Part shown: positions 1 through 8,073 of the stretch, piece by piece
Layout: each line of letters begins with the position of its first letter
Numbering within the stretch: position 1 is the first letter of the stretch
Assembly (NCBI GenBank): GCA_934489895.1
Contig: CAKSST010000005.1
Span: 1-64,000, forward strand
From: an uncultured Eubacteriales bacterium
GTDB lineage: Bacteria > Bacillota > Clostridia > Oscillospirales > Acutalibacteraceae
Length of the DNA: 64,000 nt
Reading direction: 5' to 3'
Translations under genes and position numbers: made by a program
Notes under the pieces: model-generated
Database searches by the model: none
What the model saw: only the letters and a program-made list of their open reading frames with translations
What the model was told of the DNA's origin: nothing

Positions 1-39
1 CAAGGTCCGAATGCAGCCCTCTGCAAGAGCAGCTTGATT

Positions 40-68
40 ATATTACCACTTTATGCGCCCTTTGTCAA
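40..68 (-). promoter_or_regulatory. Strong sigma-A promoter reading out of the window's left edge
   Basis: On the minus strand there is a perfect -35 TTGACA (63-68), a 17-base spacer and a -10 TAATAT (40-45). Transcription should begin near position 33 and leave the window to the left. The few transcribed bases visible (1-34) contain no start codon with a ribosome binding site, so the gene or RNA it serves cannot be identified. It also marks the 3' limit of the sigF operon. I see no strong terminator for sigF in 69-167, which is AT-rich and otherwise empty. Confidence 0.7.
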
Positions 69-167
69 CACTTTTTTTAAAAAAAATTAAGAAAATTTTG
101 ACAATTGCGATAACATGTATAACTTTGCCCAAAATATTGTGTTTTATACATATATTATATAGTAATG

Positions 168-821
168 TTATGCAAGTAATTTCTTCAGTTGAGTGAGAAT
201 CACCCTTTCTCTTCTTGAGACCTGAACCTGCGTCATACCTAATGTATCCGCCGTTTCTCTTTGTGTTTTTTGCCTGTAATACCTTAATATTATTATCTTC
301 TTATCATTGTCCTGTAATTTATCAAGTGCTGTTTCAATCGAAATCCTTTCAAGCAGATTTTCGCTTTCGTCCTTTGCGGGTATTTCTAATTGTGCCTCAC
401 CGTCGTCACTTTCATAGGTCATTGACAACACGCTTTGTCCCGCGCAAATTGCCTCAGCAATCTCTTCAGCAGTAACATTAAGCTCCTGTGCAAGTTCACT
501 AACTGACGGTTCTCTTCCCTGTTTCATACAAAACTTTTCTTTTGCGCGTACCGTTTTATACGAAAGTTCTTTCAAACTTCTGCTTATTTTAATGGGTCCT
601 GTATCACGAAACAATCGTTTTATCTCGCCCAATATCACAGGAACAGCATAAGTAGAAAAGCTGTAGCCCAAGGAGTCATCAAAATTATCAGCCGCTTTTA
701 TAAGTCCCACACAGCCAACCTGATATAAATCCTCATACTCTATGCCGTTGTTTTTAAACCTTTGACAGCAAGAGTGTACCAGCCTCAGATTATTTTCAAC
801 AAGCTGTTTTGTTTCAGGCAT
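168..821 (-). CDS. sigF: RNA polymerase sigma-F factor (forespore-specific)
   Basis: This 217-residue sigma-70 family protein is the first compartment-specific sigma factor of sporulation and directs early forespore transcription. Region 2 lies near residues 8-75 (the YEDLYQVGCVGLIKAA stretch matches region 2.2), region 3 in the middle, and region 4 at the C-terminus with a helix-turn-helix around QRETADTLGMTQVQVSRRE. The gene start overlaps the end of spoIIAB by 8 bases, the usual arrangement of the spoIIAA-spoIIAB-sigF operon and a sign of translational coupling. Its activity is expected to be held by the anti-sigma factor encoded just upstream. The neighbours separate it from the similar factors SigB and SigG. 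No oddities are seen. Confidence 0.96.
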   Translation of the reverse strand: MPETKQLVENNLRLVHSCCQRFKNNGIEYEDLYQVGCVGLIKAADNFDDSLGYSFSTYAVPVILGEIKRLFRDTGPIKISRSLKELSYKTVRAKEKFCMKQGREPSVSELAQELNVTAEEIAEAICAGQSVLSMTYESDDGEAQLEIPAKDESENLLERISIETALDKLQDNDKKIIILRYYRQKTQRETADTLGMTQVQVSRRERVILTQLKKLLA

Positions 822-1254
822 ACTTTGCTCTGATGCTTATCCTTTTTTTCATTATAACCACGGTCCCCTTACCCAGCACTGATTTTACGGACACCTTGTC
901 CATAAAGTTTTCCATAATAACAAAGCCGAGTCCTGCGCGCTCATCCCCCGCAGTTGTAAAAAGAGGCTCTCTTGCCTTATCAACATTTTCGATACCGCAG
1001 CCCTTATCCCGTATTTTAATAGTAACCGTATTATCCTTTGAGACGGTTGCCTGTATGTAAACTGTACCTATAGTATCCCTGTAGCCGTGTACAATACAGT
1101 TTGTAACCGCCTCTGAAACAGCAGTTTTAATATCACATAATTCCTCTACTGTAGGGTCGGTCTGTGTAACAAATGATGATACCGCCACGCGCGCAAACGC
1201 CTCGTTTGCCGAATATGACGGGAAGCTCATTTTAAAAGAGTTTTTGTTTTCCAT
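814..1254 (-). CDS. spoIIAB: Anti-sigma-F factor and serine kinase SpoIIAB
   Basis: This 146-residue GHKL-family ATPase/kinase binds sigma-F and inactivates it, and phosphorylates SpoIIAA. The ATP-binding elements are visible: the N-box at residues 48-58 (EAVTNCIVHGY), the G1 box DKGCGI near 83-88 and the G2 box RAGLG near 106-110. The length fits the family (about 146 residues in Bacillus). It lies 18 bases after spoIIAA and overlaps sigF by 8 bases, so the three proteins are probably made together in fixed ratio. The catalytic motifs look intact. The SpoIIE phosphatase, which releases the inhibition, is not in this window. Confidence 0.96.
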   Translation of the reverse strand: MENKNSFKMSFPSYSANEAFARVAVSSFVTQTDPTVEELCDIKTAVSEAVTNCIVHGYRDTIGTVYIQATVSKDNTVTIKIRDKGCGIENVDKAREPLFTTAGDERAGLGFVIMENFMDKVSVKSVLGKGTVVIMKKRISIRAKYA

Positions 1255-1272
1255 ATGATTTCCCCATTTCCT

Positions 1273-1596
1273 TTATGCTTTTACTGTCGTTTTATCTAAA
1301 AAAACCAATCTTTCCATTCCTGCAAGCTTCATTACCTTATATATCTGCGGTGACATATTAGTAACATGAATTTGCGCTCCCGTTCCGCTTAAAACTCGGT
1401 AACGGCCCATTACTAACCCTATACCTGAGCTATCCATAAAGGTTATATCCTTAAAATCAAGCACCAGTGTTTCGGGCGCATTTTCGGTTATTGCAGTATC
1501 GATGGTGTTTCGCAAATCGGCTGCAGAATGATGGTCGATTTCTCCTTGCAGATAAGCTGTAAGCACTCTGCCCGAGCATTCAATATTTACTGACAC
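1273..1596 (-). CDS. spoIIAA: Anti-anti-sigma factor SpoIIAA
   Basis: This STAS-domain protein, in its unphosphorylated form, displaces sigma-F from SpoIIAB. The motif FMDSSGIG carries the serine phosphorylated by SpoIIAB (first Ser of DSSG, about residue 56, matching Ser58 of B. subtilis). I place the start at a GTG at 1596: it sits 6 bases after a run AGGGGGG and gives a 107-residue protein starting VSVNIE, close to the usual length. The open frame continues upstream to 1626, but that stretch runs into the inverted repeat at 1618-1656. It is the first gene of the spoIIA operon. Confidence 0.94.
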   Translation of the reverse strand: MSVNIECSGRVLTAYLQGEIDHHSAADLRNTIDTAITENAPETLVLDFKDITFMDSSGIGLVMGRYRVLSGTGAQIHVTNMSPQIYKVMKLAGMERLVFLDKTTVKA

Positions 1597-1617
1597 ACTA
1601 AACCCCCCTGACATAAA

Positions 1618-1656
1618 TGTGGACAAGCCATATTATATAATAACGTCTTGTCCACA
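1618..1656. promoter_or_regulatory. Perfect 10-bp inverted repeat in front of spoIIAA, made of DnaA-box-like arms
   Basis: The arms TGTGGACAAG (1618-1627) and CTTGTCCACA (1647-1656) are exactly complementary and are separated by 19 AT-rich bases that contain a TATAAT on the minus strand. Each arm contains TTGTCCACA, one base away from the DnaA-box consensus TTATCCACA. It begins 22 bases upstream of the chosen spoIIAA start, so it is either an operator over the promoter or a hairpin in the leader. I could not assign a clear sigma-H or sigma-A promoter with correct spacing here. Confidence 0.55.
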
Positions 1657-1691
1657 AAAATAATGTCATATTAAGTTGTCATATATAAAAA

Positions 1692-2894
1692 TTATATGTC
1701 GAAAAGTAACGGTCGTATGGCTGAAGCGAGATAAAGCGAACCGTAAACAACACAAGGCTTGTCTTTCACAAGACCAATTGCCTCATCATAAGAAGCCGCA
1801 GCGTATACATTATTGTTATACTGCCTTACAGCCTTTGCCAATTCCTGCGCTGAAAGCGAGCGCGGATTTTCTTTAATTGTTACAGTCACTATATTTTCAA
1901 AATACGGTGCTGTGCACTCAAGTACCTTATTATAATCCTTATCAGCCATAACGCCCACGATTGCGCAAAGATTTTTGCCTTTCACTAGCTTTTCAAGAGC
2001 TTTTGCACCCGACGGATTATGTGCACCGTCCAAAATAATTAAGGGCTCTTTACGTATTATTTCCATACGCGCAGGATGCAAAACATTCTGCAAACCCCGG
2101 GTAATATCCTGTTTTGATACTTTCATGCCCGACGCCTTAACCGCTTCTATTGCTGTTACGGCATTTTCAATTTGATGCTCGCCTAACAATGATGTGGCAA
2201 ATTCTTCATTATTGTATATAAATTTTTGTCCGTCAAAGTCACTGCGCAAGGTCTTATAACCGTAAGGCACTATAACATCAGGTGCTTTTTGTTTAATTAC
2301 CGACATTGCTTGCTCACACTGCGCGCTTGAAACAACTTTACATCCTTGCTTGATTATACCGCATTTTTCTGCTGTAATTTGCTCAACGGTATTACCAAGC
2401 ACAGCAGTATGGTCAAGCGATATACTTGTGATTACCGAAACAAGCGGAGCTTTTATAACATTGGTTGCATCAAGCCTTCCGCCAAGACCCGTTTCAAGAA
2501 CAACAATATCACACTTCTGGCTTTTAAAATACATAAAAGCCATTGCGGTAATAAATTCAAACTCAGTAACAACAATGCCTGTGTTTAAAAGCTTTTTTGT
2601 AAGGGATGCCAAAGCGCGTTTAGAAATAAATTTTCCGTTTATCTGTATGCGCTCACGAAAAGACAAAACAAACGGAGATGTATAAAGACCAACCTTATAT
2701 CCTGCACTCTCAAAAATTTTTGCGGCCATAGCACATACAGAGCCTTTACCGTTTGTGCCTGCTACATGAATAAATTTTAAGCTGTTATGCGGATTGCCTA
2801 CAACCTCTAACAGCTGAGTTACGCGTTCGAGTCCCGGCATGCTGCCGAACTTATATAATGAATGAATATATCCTATTGCTTCACTGTATCGCAA
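1692..2894 (-). CDS. folC: Folylpolyglutamate synthase / dihydrofolate synthase
   Basis: This cytosolic Mur-ligase-like enzyme adds glutamate to folates, and in many bacteria also to dihydropteroate. The ATP-binding loop GTNGKGS lies near residues 46-52, and the substrate-site segment LETGLGGRLDATN is present further on. The glutamate-ligase domain holds LDGAHNP. The preferred start is a TTG at 2894, 7 bases after an AAAGGGG ribosome binding site, giving 400 residues. An upstream ATG at 2912 has no visible site of its own. The gene follows valS on the same strand, a common Firmicutes order (valS-folC), with a perfect hairpin between them. Confidence 0.93.
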   Translation of the reverse strand: MRYSEAIGYIHSLYKFGSMPGLERVTQLLEVVGNPHNSLKFIHVAGTNGKGSVCAMAAKIFESAGYKVGLYTSPFVLSFRERIQINGKFISKRALASLTKKLLNTGIVVTEFEFITAMAFMYFKSQKCDIVVLETGLGGRLDATNVIKAPLVSVITSISLDHTAVLGNTVEQITAEKCGIIKQGCKVVSSAQCEQAMSVIKQKAPDVIVPYGYKTLRSDFDGQKFIYNNEEFATSLLGEHQIENAVTAIEAVKASGMKVSKQDITRGLQNVLHPARMEIIRKEPLIILDGAHNPSGAKALEKLVKGKNLCAIVGVMADKDYNKVLECTAPYFENIVTVTIKENPRSLSAQELAKAVRQYNNNVYAAASYDEAIGLVKDKPCVVYGSLYLASAIRPLLFDI

Positions 2895-2925
2895 GCCGAA
2901 ACCCCTTTCCATTAAGCCATAAGAA

Positions 2926-2956
2926 TGTGACAGGGTTTTGTTTTCACCCTGTCACA
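2926..2956 (-). terminator. Perfect 11-bp hairpin between valS and folC
   Basis: TGTGACAGGGT (2926-2936) and ACCCTGTCACA (2946-2956) pair perfectly around a 9-base loop. It starts 6 bases after the valS stop. No U-run follows it on the minus strand, so it may be a weak terminator, an mRNA-processing or stabilising structure, or an attenuator of folC. It is not a canonical intrinsic terminator. Confidence 0.5.
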
Positions 2957-2962
2957 CATAAA

Positions 2963-5596
2963 TTACATCTGTTTTTCAATATCAGCAATACTTGCGGTAA
3001 GATTTTGGATTTTTTCCTCAATCTTGACAAGTTGCTCTCTTTGTCCCTGAACAACTGCAACCGGAGCTTTTTCAATGAAGCCCTTATTATTAAGCTTTCT
3101 GTTTATAAACTCTTTATCAGCTTCGGCTGTTGTAAGCTCTTTGTTAAGACGTGCAAGCTCTGCTGAAAAATCAATAAGCTCATTCATCGGGATGTAAGCA
3201 GTAGCGCTGTCAGTAACAACACGCACTGCACCTGCTATGTCCTGAGCAGCGGCAACCTCAACGTCAGATGCAGATGCCAGACGGCAAATGAATTTTGCGC
3301 CCATCTCAAAGGTTTTGTTGTTTGCCGTTGCAATGCATACCTTTGCTTTCTTTGAGGGGGGAACATTCATTTCTGCACGGCGGTTTCGTATGGCACATAT
3401 AAGCTCCATAACCTTTTCAAACTCAAGCTCTTCAGCAGAGAAATCAAGTGCCTTATCAAATTCAGGCCACTTTGAAATCATTATTGAACGGCCCTCATGC
3501 GGCAGCGTCTGCCAAATTTCCTCAGTAATAAAGGGCATAAACGGATGTAACAGCTGCATCGTGCCTGAAAACACATAAACCAGCACTGCCTTAGAAACTG
3601 CTTTTTGTTCCTCATCATCACCGTTAAGACGCACCTTTGCAATTTCAATATACCAGTCGCAGAAAACATCCCAAATAAAATCGTACAGCTTTGATACAGC
3701 GAGACCAAGTTCAAACTTTTCAAGGTTTTCTGTTACATCGGCAACAACCTTATTGTATTTGGAAAGAATCCACTTATCTTCAATCTGCAAATTTTCAGGA
3801 ATATGCGGTACAGGCTCATTCTCGTCCAAGTTCATAAGCAAGAATCGTGCCGCATTCCAGATTTTGTTAGCAAAGTTTCGGCTTGCCTCTACCCTTTCAG
3901 GCAGGTAACGCATATCGTTACCGGGGCTGTTACCTGTTGCCAACGTAAAGCGCAAAGCATCGGCACCGTATTTTTCAATCTCTACCAGCGGGTCAATACC
4001 GTTGCCTAAAGACTTGGACATTTTTCTGCCCTGCCCGTCACGGACAATACCGTGGAAAAGAACAGTATTAAACGGTATTTTACCGGTGTATTCAAGACCT
4101 GAGAATATCATTCTGGCAACCCAAAAGAATATAATATCATAACCCGTTACAAGCGTGCTCGTGGGATAGAAATATTTTAACTCCAAGGTTTCGTCAGGCC
4201 AGCCTAAAGTTGAGAAAGGCCAAAGCGCTGAGGAAAACCAGGTATCAAGCGTATCCTCGTCCTGATGCAGATTTTGACTGCCGCACTTTGAGCAAACCTT
4301 AGGCTCAGTTCGTGAAACGATAACCTCGCCGCAATCCTCACAATACCAAGCAGGAATACGGTGACCCCACCAAAGCTGACGCGAAATACACCAGTCTTTA
4401 ATATTTTCCATCCAGTTGTAATAAGTTTTTTCAAAACGTGAGGGTATAAGTTTAATCTCGCCTTTTTTAACCGCATCAATAGCAGGCTTTGCAAGGGGCT
4501 CCATCTTAACAAACCACTGTTTTGAAACGCGGGGTTCAACAACCGAATTGCAACGATAGCAGGAACCTACATTATGATTCATTTTTTCAACTTTTATAAG
4601 ATAACCGCCTGCTTCAAGGTCAGCAACAATTGCTTTACGTGCCTCATATCTGTCCATACCTGCATATTTTCCGCAATCTGCAGTCATATGAGCATCATGG
4701 GTCATAACATTGATAACCTCAAGGTTATGACGGAGTCCCACCTCAAAGTCGTTAGGATCATGTGCAGGGGTAATTTTAACTGCGCCTGTGCCAAAATCCA
4801 TCTCAACATATTCATCAGCAATAACCGGAATAATTCTGCCAACCAAGGGCAAAACAAGTTTTTTACCGATAATGTCTTTATACTTTTCATCATTGGGGTT
4901 AACAGCAACAGCGGTATCACCCAGCATTGTTTCAGGACGGGTAGTTGCAAGCTCAATATAGCCGCTGCCATCCTCAAACGGATAACGCAGATGCCAGAAA
5001 GCGCCCTCGTGCTCATCATAAGTAACCTCAGCATCAGAAATTGATGTAAGGCAGTGCGGGCACCAGTTAATAATACGCTCGCCTCTGTAAATAAGACCTT
5101 TTTCATATAAAGATACAAACACTTCGCGAACGGCTTTACTGCAGCCCTCGTCAAGAGTAAACCTCTCACGTTCCCAATCACAAGATGAGCCCAACTTTTT
5201 AAGCTGTGATATAATACGTCCGCCGTATTCACGCTTCCAGTCCCAAGCACGCTCCAAAAATTTCTCACGGCCAAGCTCTTCTTTTGATGTGCCCTCTTTT
5301 TTCAAGGCTTCAACAATTTTTGCTTCGGTAGCGATAGATGCGTGGTCAGTACCAGGCATCCACAGCGTTGAATAGCCCTGCATTCTTCTGAAACGAATAA
5401 GAACATCCTGCAGAGTGTTGTCAAGTGCGTGGCCCATATGAAGCTGACCCGTAATGTTTGGTGGCGGAATAACTATTGTATAAGGCTTTTTGTTCTGGTC
5501 GACTTCGGCATGAAAAAAGCCGCCGTCCTGCCAGAACTGATATATTCTGTCTTCAACCTGCCCCGGTTCATAGACCTTTGCCAGTTGTTTATTCAT
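2963..5596 (-). CDS. valS: Valyl-tRNA synthetase
   Basis: This class I aminoacyl-tRNA synthetase charges tRNA-Val. The HIGH-type signature is PPNITGQLHMGHAL (HMGH at residues 53-56) and the KMSKS loop lies near residue 525. The connective editing domain, the tRNA-binding domain and a C-terminal coiled coil (the last 65 residues or so, rich in Glu/Lys/Leu) complete the usual architecture. I use the ATG at 5596 (877 residues): a GGAGG site sits at 5603-5607, and the promoter at 5635-5663 would start transcription near 5628, which rules out the longer frame beginning at 5629. The leader is only about 30 bases, so there is no T-box here. Confidence 0.97.
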   Translation of the reverse strand: MNKQLAKVYEPGQVEDRIYQFWQDGGFFHAEVDQNKKPYTIVIPPPNITGQLHMGHALDNTLQDVLIRFRRMQGYSTLWMPGTDHASIATEAKIVEALKKEGTSKEELGREKFLERAWDWKREYGGRIISQLKKLGSSCDWERERFTLDEGCSKAVREVFVSLYEKGLIYRGERIINWCPHCLTSISDAEVTYDEHEGAFWHLRYPFEDGSGYIELATTRPETMLGDTAVAVNPNDEKYKDIIGKKLVLPLVGRIIPVIADEYVEMDFGTGAVKITPAHDPNDFEVGLRHNLEVINVMTHDAHMTADCGKYAGMDRYEARKAIVADLEAGGYLIKVEKMNHNVGSCYRCNSVVEPRVSKQWFVKMEPLAKPAIDAVKKGEIKLIPSRFEKTYYNWMENIKDWCISRQLWWGHRIPAWYCEDCGEVIVSRTEPKVCSKCGSQNLHQDEDTLDTWFSSALWPFSTLGWPDETLELKYFYPTSTLVTGYDIIFFWVARMIFSGLEYTGKIPFNTVLFHGIVRDGQGRKMSKSLGNGIDPLVEIEKYGADALRFTLATGNSPGNDMRYLPERVEASRNFANKIWNAARFLLMNLDENEPVPHIPENLQIEDKWILSKYNKVVADVTENLEKFELGLAVSKLYDFIWDVFCDWYIEIAKVRLNGDDEEQKAVSKAVLVYVFSGTMQLLHPFMPFITEEIWQTLPHEGRSIMISKWPEFDKALDFSAEELEFEKVMELICAIRNRRAEMNVPPSKKAKVCIATANNKTFEMGAKFICRLASASDVEVAAAQDIAGAVRVVTDSATAYIPMNELIDFSAELARLNKELTTAEADKEFINRKLNNKGFIEKAPVAVVQGQREQLVKIEEKIQNLTASIADIEKQM

Positions 5597-5634
5597 AATT
5601 TTCCTCCAATTGCGGAATTTTTGCAACAAACATA

Positions 5635-5663
5635 ATAATATATCAATGCTATTAAAATGTCAA
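5635..5663 (-). promoter_or_regulatory. valS promoter
   Basis: On the minus strand there is a consensus -35 TTGACA (5658-5663), exactly 17 bases of spacer and a -10 TATTAT (5635-5640). It is placed so that the transcript starts about 32 bases before the valS ATG. Confidence 0.8.
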
Positions 5664-5745
5664 ATAATTCCTTGTTTAAAAAGTTGTATATAGGGTAAAT
5701 TATTATTGTCAGTCAGAAATCAATTTAATGCTTGCGTTTGTATAA

Positions 5746-5808
5746 GGCTGACAGCCGCTTGCTTTATCTCCCGAAATATTGGGAAATGTTTTAAGCAAGC
5801 GGTTTTTT
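5746..5808 (+). terminator. Plus-strand intrinsic terminator in the valS / topoisomerase gap
   Basis: CCGCTTGCTT (5755-5764) pairs with AAGCAAGCGG (5793-5802) and is followed on the plus strand by six Ts, so it is a canonical terminator for plus-strand transcription. A small palindrome GGCTGACAGCC (5746-5756) abuts it. On the minus strand, where both flanking genes are read, the same hairpin lacks a U-run. The T-run overlaps the topoisomerase A-subunit stop codon. It suggests a short plus-strand RNA arising in 5664-5745. Confidence 0.6.
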
Positions 5809-8050
5809 ATATTGAAAGCTGCTCAGCTTTTTGCTCGTCAGCTGACGGCATACTACCCGCAGCAGGGAGATTGCGCGCTCTGTGGTGATGCGGCTTTACA
5901 AGCTCGTTTTCCTTATAAACTGCCGCAGAGAATACGCGCTGCCCTTTTTTCTGAGTCATAACAGCAACACCACTGTTATTTTTAGTGGTTTTTGCGGTCA
6001 GGGCTCCGCTGTTAAACAACAATATTCTGCCGTTGGTTGAACGCATTATAATATCTGTATCCTGCTCAATATGAACTATGGTATGAAGCTTAAACTTTTC
6101 GCAATATGCGTTTATAAGCTTTTTACGCTTGGTTTTTGTTTGATAGGCAGAAAGAGGAACCTTTGCCACCCTACCGTTTTCAAATACAAACAGCAAATAG
6201 CCTTTATAATCGGTTGTACATACCATATATACTGTATTTTCTCCGTCCTCAAATTCAAGGAAAGAGGGCACATACTCACCCAAAACACTCGCCTTTGCAT
6301 CGCCGAAATCTGACGTGCGCGACTTATATACCTGACATTTATCCGTAAAAAACAATAGCTCGTGAGCATTGGTGGCGCTTACAGTCTGCATAATCTCGTC
6401 GCCCTCTTTAAGCTTTTGCTCACCGCTCATACGCAGAGACTGAGGGGTAATCTTTTTAAAGTAACCTTCCTTTGTAAAGAACAATGTAACCGGCGAATTA
6501 TCTACTGCCTCTTCCTCTTCCTCTTCGGTTTCATGAGAAGCGATAACTATTTTTGTTTTTCTTTCTTTTCCGTACTTGCTTATGACATCTTTAAGCTCAT
6601 TTACGATTATTCGTTTAATCCTACTCTTGCTTGACAGAATTTCTTCCATTTCAGCAATGCTTTCTTCAAGCTTTTGGATATCTTCCGTGCGCTTTAAGAT
6701 ATACTCACGATTCAAATGGCGAAGCTTGATTTCAGCAACATATTCCGCCTGAATTTCATCTATACCGAATCCAATCATAAGGTTGGGAACAACCTCTTTT
6801 TCTTCTTCGGTTTCTCTTACAATTTTTATTGCTTTATCAATATCAAGCAGAATTTTTTGAAGGCCCTTCAATAAATGCAGACGGCTTTTAGCCTTTGTAA
6901 GCTCGTGAAAAACCCTGCGTTTAACGCATTCTGAACGGAAAGCTACCCACTCGCTTAAAATTTCTGCGACGCCCATTACTCTCGGCACACCTGCGACAAG
7001 AACGTTGAAGTTGCAGGAAAAACTATCCTGTAAGGTGGTCATTTTGAAAAGCTTTTTCATTAACTTATCAGGGTCGGTACCGCGTTTTAAGTCAATAGTA
7101 ATTTTTAGACCGTTGATACCTGTTTCGTCACGTATATCGTTAATTTCAGTAACCTTTTTTGCCTTAACAAGATCAATAACCTTTTCAATTATTGCTTCGC
7201 TTGTGGTTGTGGGCGGAATTTCGGTTATATCAATACAGTTTGCAGATTTGTCATAGGAATATACGCCTCTTATCTTAAATCCGCCGCGGCCTGTTCTGTA
7301 AATTTCTTCCATTTCGCTTCTGTCATAAAGAAGCTCACCGCCTACGGGAAAATCAGGAGCTATCAGGGTATCCGCAATGTTTATAGATTCATCTTTTATA
7401 AATTCAATAGCAGTATTGCATACCTCTGTTAAATTAAAAGGACAAATAGAACTTGCCATACCTGCCGCAATACCCATATTTGCATTAACAAGTACGCTCG
7501 GGAATGTAACAGGAAACAAAGTGGGCTCTTTTAATGTTGCGTCATAGTTGTCAACAAAATCGACAGTGTCCTTATCTATGTCAGCAAAAAGCTCTGCCGA
7601 AATGGGCGCAAGCTTTGCTTCGGTATAACGTGAAGCAGCATAAGCCATATCTCTTGAATATGCCTTACCAAAAGAGCCTTTTGACGAAACATAAGGATGC
7701 AGTAACGCCTCATAGCCCTCAGATAAACGCACCATTGTTTCATATATTGCCGCATCGCCGTGGGGGTTGAGCTGCATAGTTCTGCCTACTATATTTGCCG
7801 ACTTAATTGTTCCTCCGTTTAAAAGCCCCATAATATACATTGTATAAAGAAGCTTGCGATGCGAGGGCTTAAAGCCGTCAATCTCAGGTATAGCACGTGA
7901 TACTATGATACTCATAGCGTACGGCATAAAGTTGCTTTCAACGGTTGTTACTATAGGTTGTTCAACTGTAAGGCCCGCACCTGCTATATAAGTATTATCT
8001 GCTTTTACAACCGGTGTGGCGGTTGTTTCTTTTTTCTTTCTGGGTGCCAT
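5807..8050 (-). CDS. Type IIA DNA topoisomerase subunit A (ParC/GyrA-like, divergent)
   Basis: This 747-residue DNA-cleaving subunit of a type II topoisomerase partners the ATPase subunit encoded just upstream. The winged-helix core carries the catalytic tyrosine in AASRYTEAKL (about residue 140), after the conserved FKPSHRKLLYTM and NPHGDAAIYETMVRL segments. A coiled-coil arm follows (about 370-490), then a C-terminal beta-propeller. A recognisable GyrA-box of the gyrase type is not obvious: the nearest candidate is QKKGQRVF near the end, which argues for a topoisomerase-IV-like or otherwise divergent enzyme. I leave the symbol empty because parC and an extra gyrA-like paralogue cannot be separated from this sequence alone. 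The start follows the B gene by 23 bases. Confidence 0.88.
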   Translation of the reverse strand: MAPRKKKETTATPVVKADNTYIAGAGLTVEQPIVTTVESNFMPYAMSIIVSRAIPEIDGFKPSHRKLLYTMYIMGLLNGGTIKSANIVGRTMQLNPHGDAAIYETMVRLSEGYEALLHPYVSSKGSFGKAYSRDMAYAASRYTEAKLAPISAELFADIDKDTVDFVDNYDATLKEPTLFPVTFPSVLVNANMGIAAGMASSICPFNLTEVCNTAIEFIKDESINIADTLIAPDFPVGGELLYDRSEMEEIYRTGRGGFKIRGVYSYDKSANCIDITEIPPTTTSEAIIEKVIDLVKAKKVTEINDIRDETGINGLKITIDLKRGTDPDKLMKKLFKMTTLQDSFSCNFNVLVAGVPRVMGVAEILSEWVAFRSECVKRRVFHELTKAKSRLHLLKGLQKILLDIDKAIKIVRETEEEKEVVPNLMIGFGIDEIQAEYVAEIKLRHLNREYILKRTEDIQKLEESIAEMEEILSSKSRIKRIIVNELKDVISKYGKERKTKIVIASHETEEEEEEAVDNSPVTLFFTKEGYFKKITPQSLRMSGEQKLKEGDEIMQTVSATNAHELLFFTDKCQVYKSRTSDFGDAKASVLGEYVPSFLEFEDGENTVYMVCTTDYKGYLLFVFENGRVAKVPLSAYQTKTKRKKLINAYCEKFKLHTIVHIEQDTDIIMRSTNGRILLFNSGALTAKTTKNNSGVAVMTQKKGQRVFSAAVYKENELVKPHHHRARNLPAAGSMPSADEQKAEQLSI

Positions 8051-8073
8051 TCTTTACATCCTTTTTTCTTAAT

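Noticed and set aside
5597..5640. T-box in front of valS
   Set aside because: The promoter puts the start only about 32 bases before the ATG and no T-box core is present.
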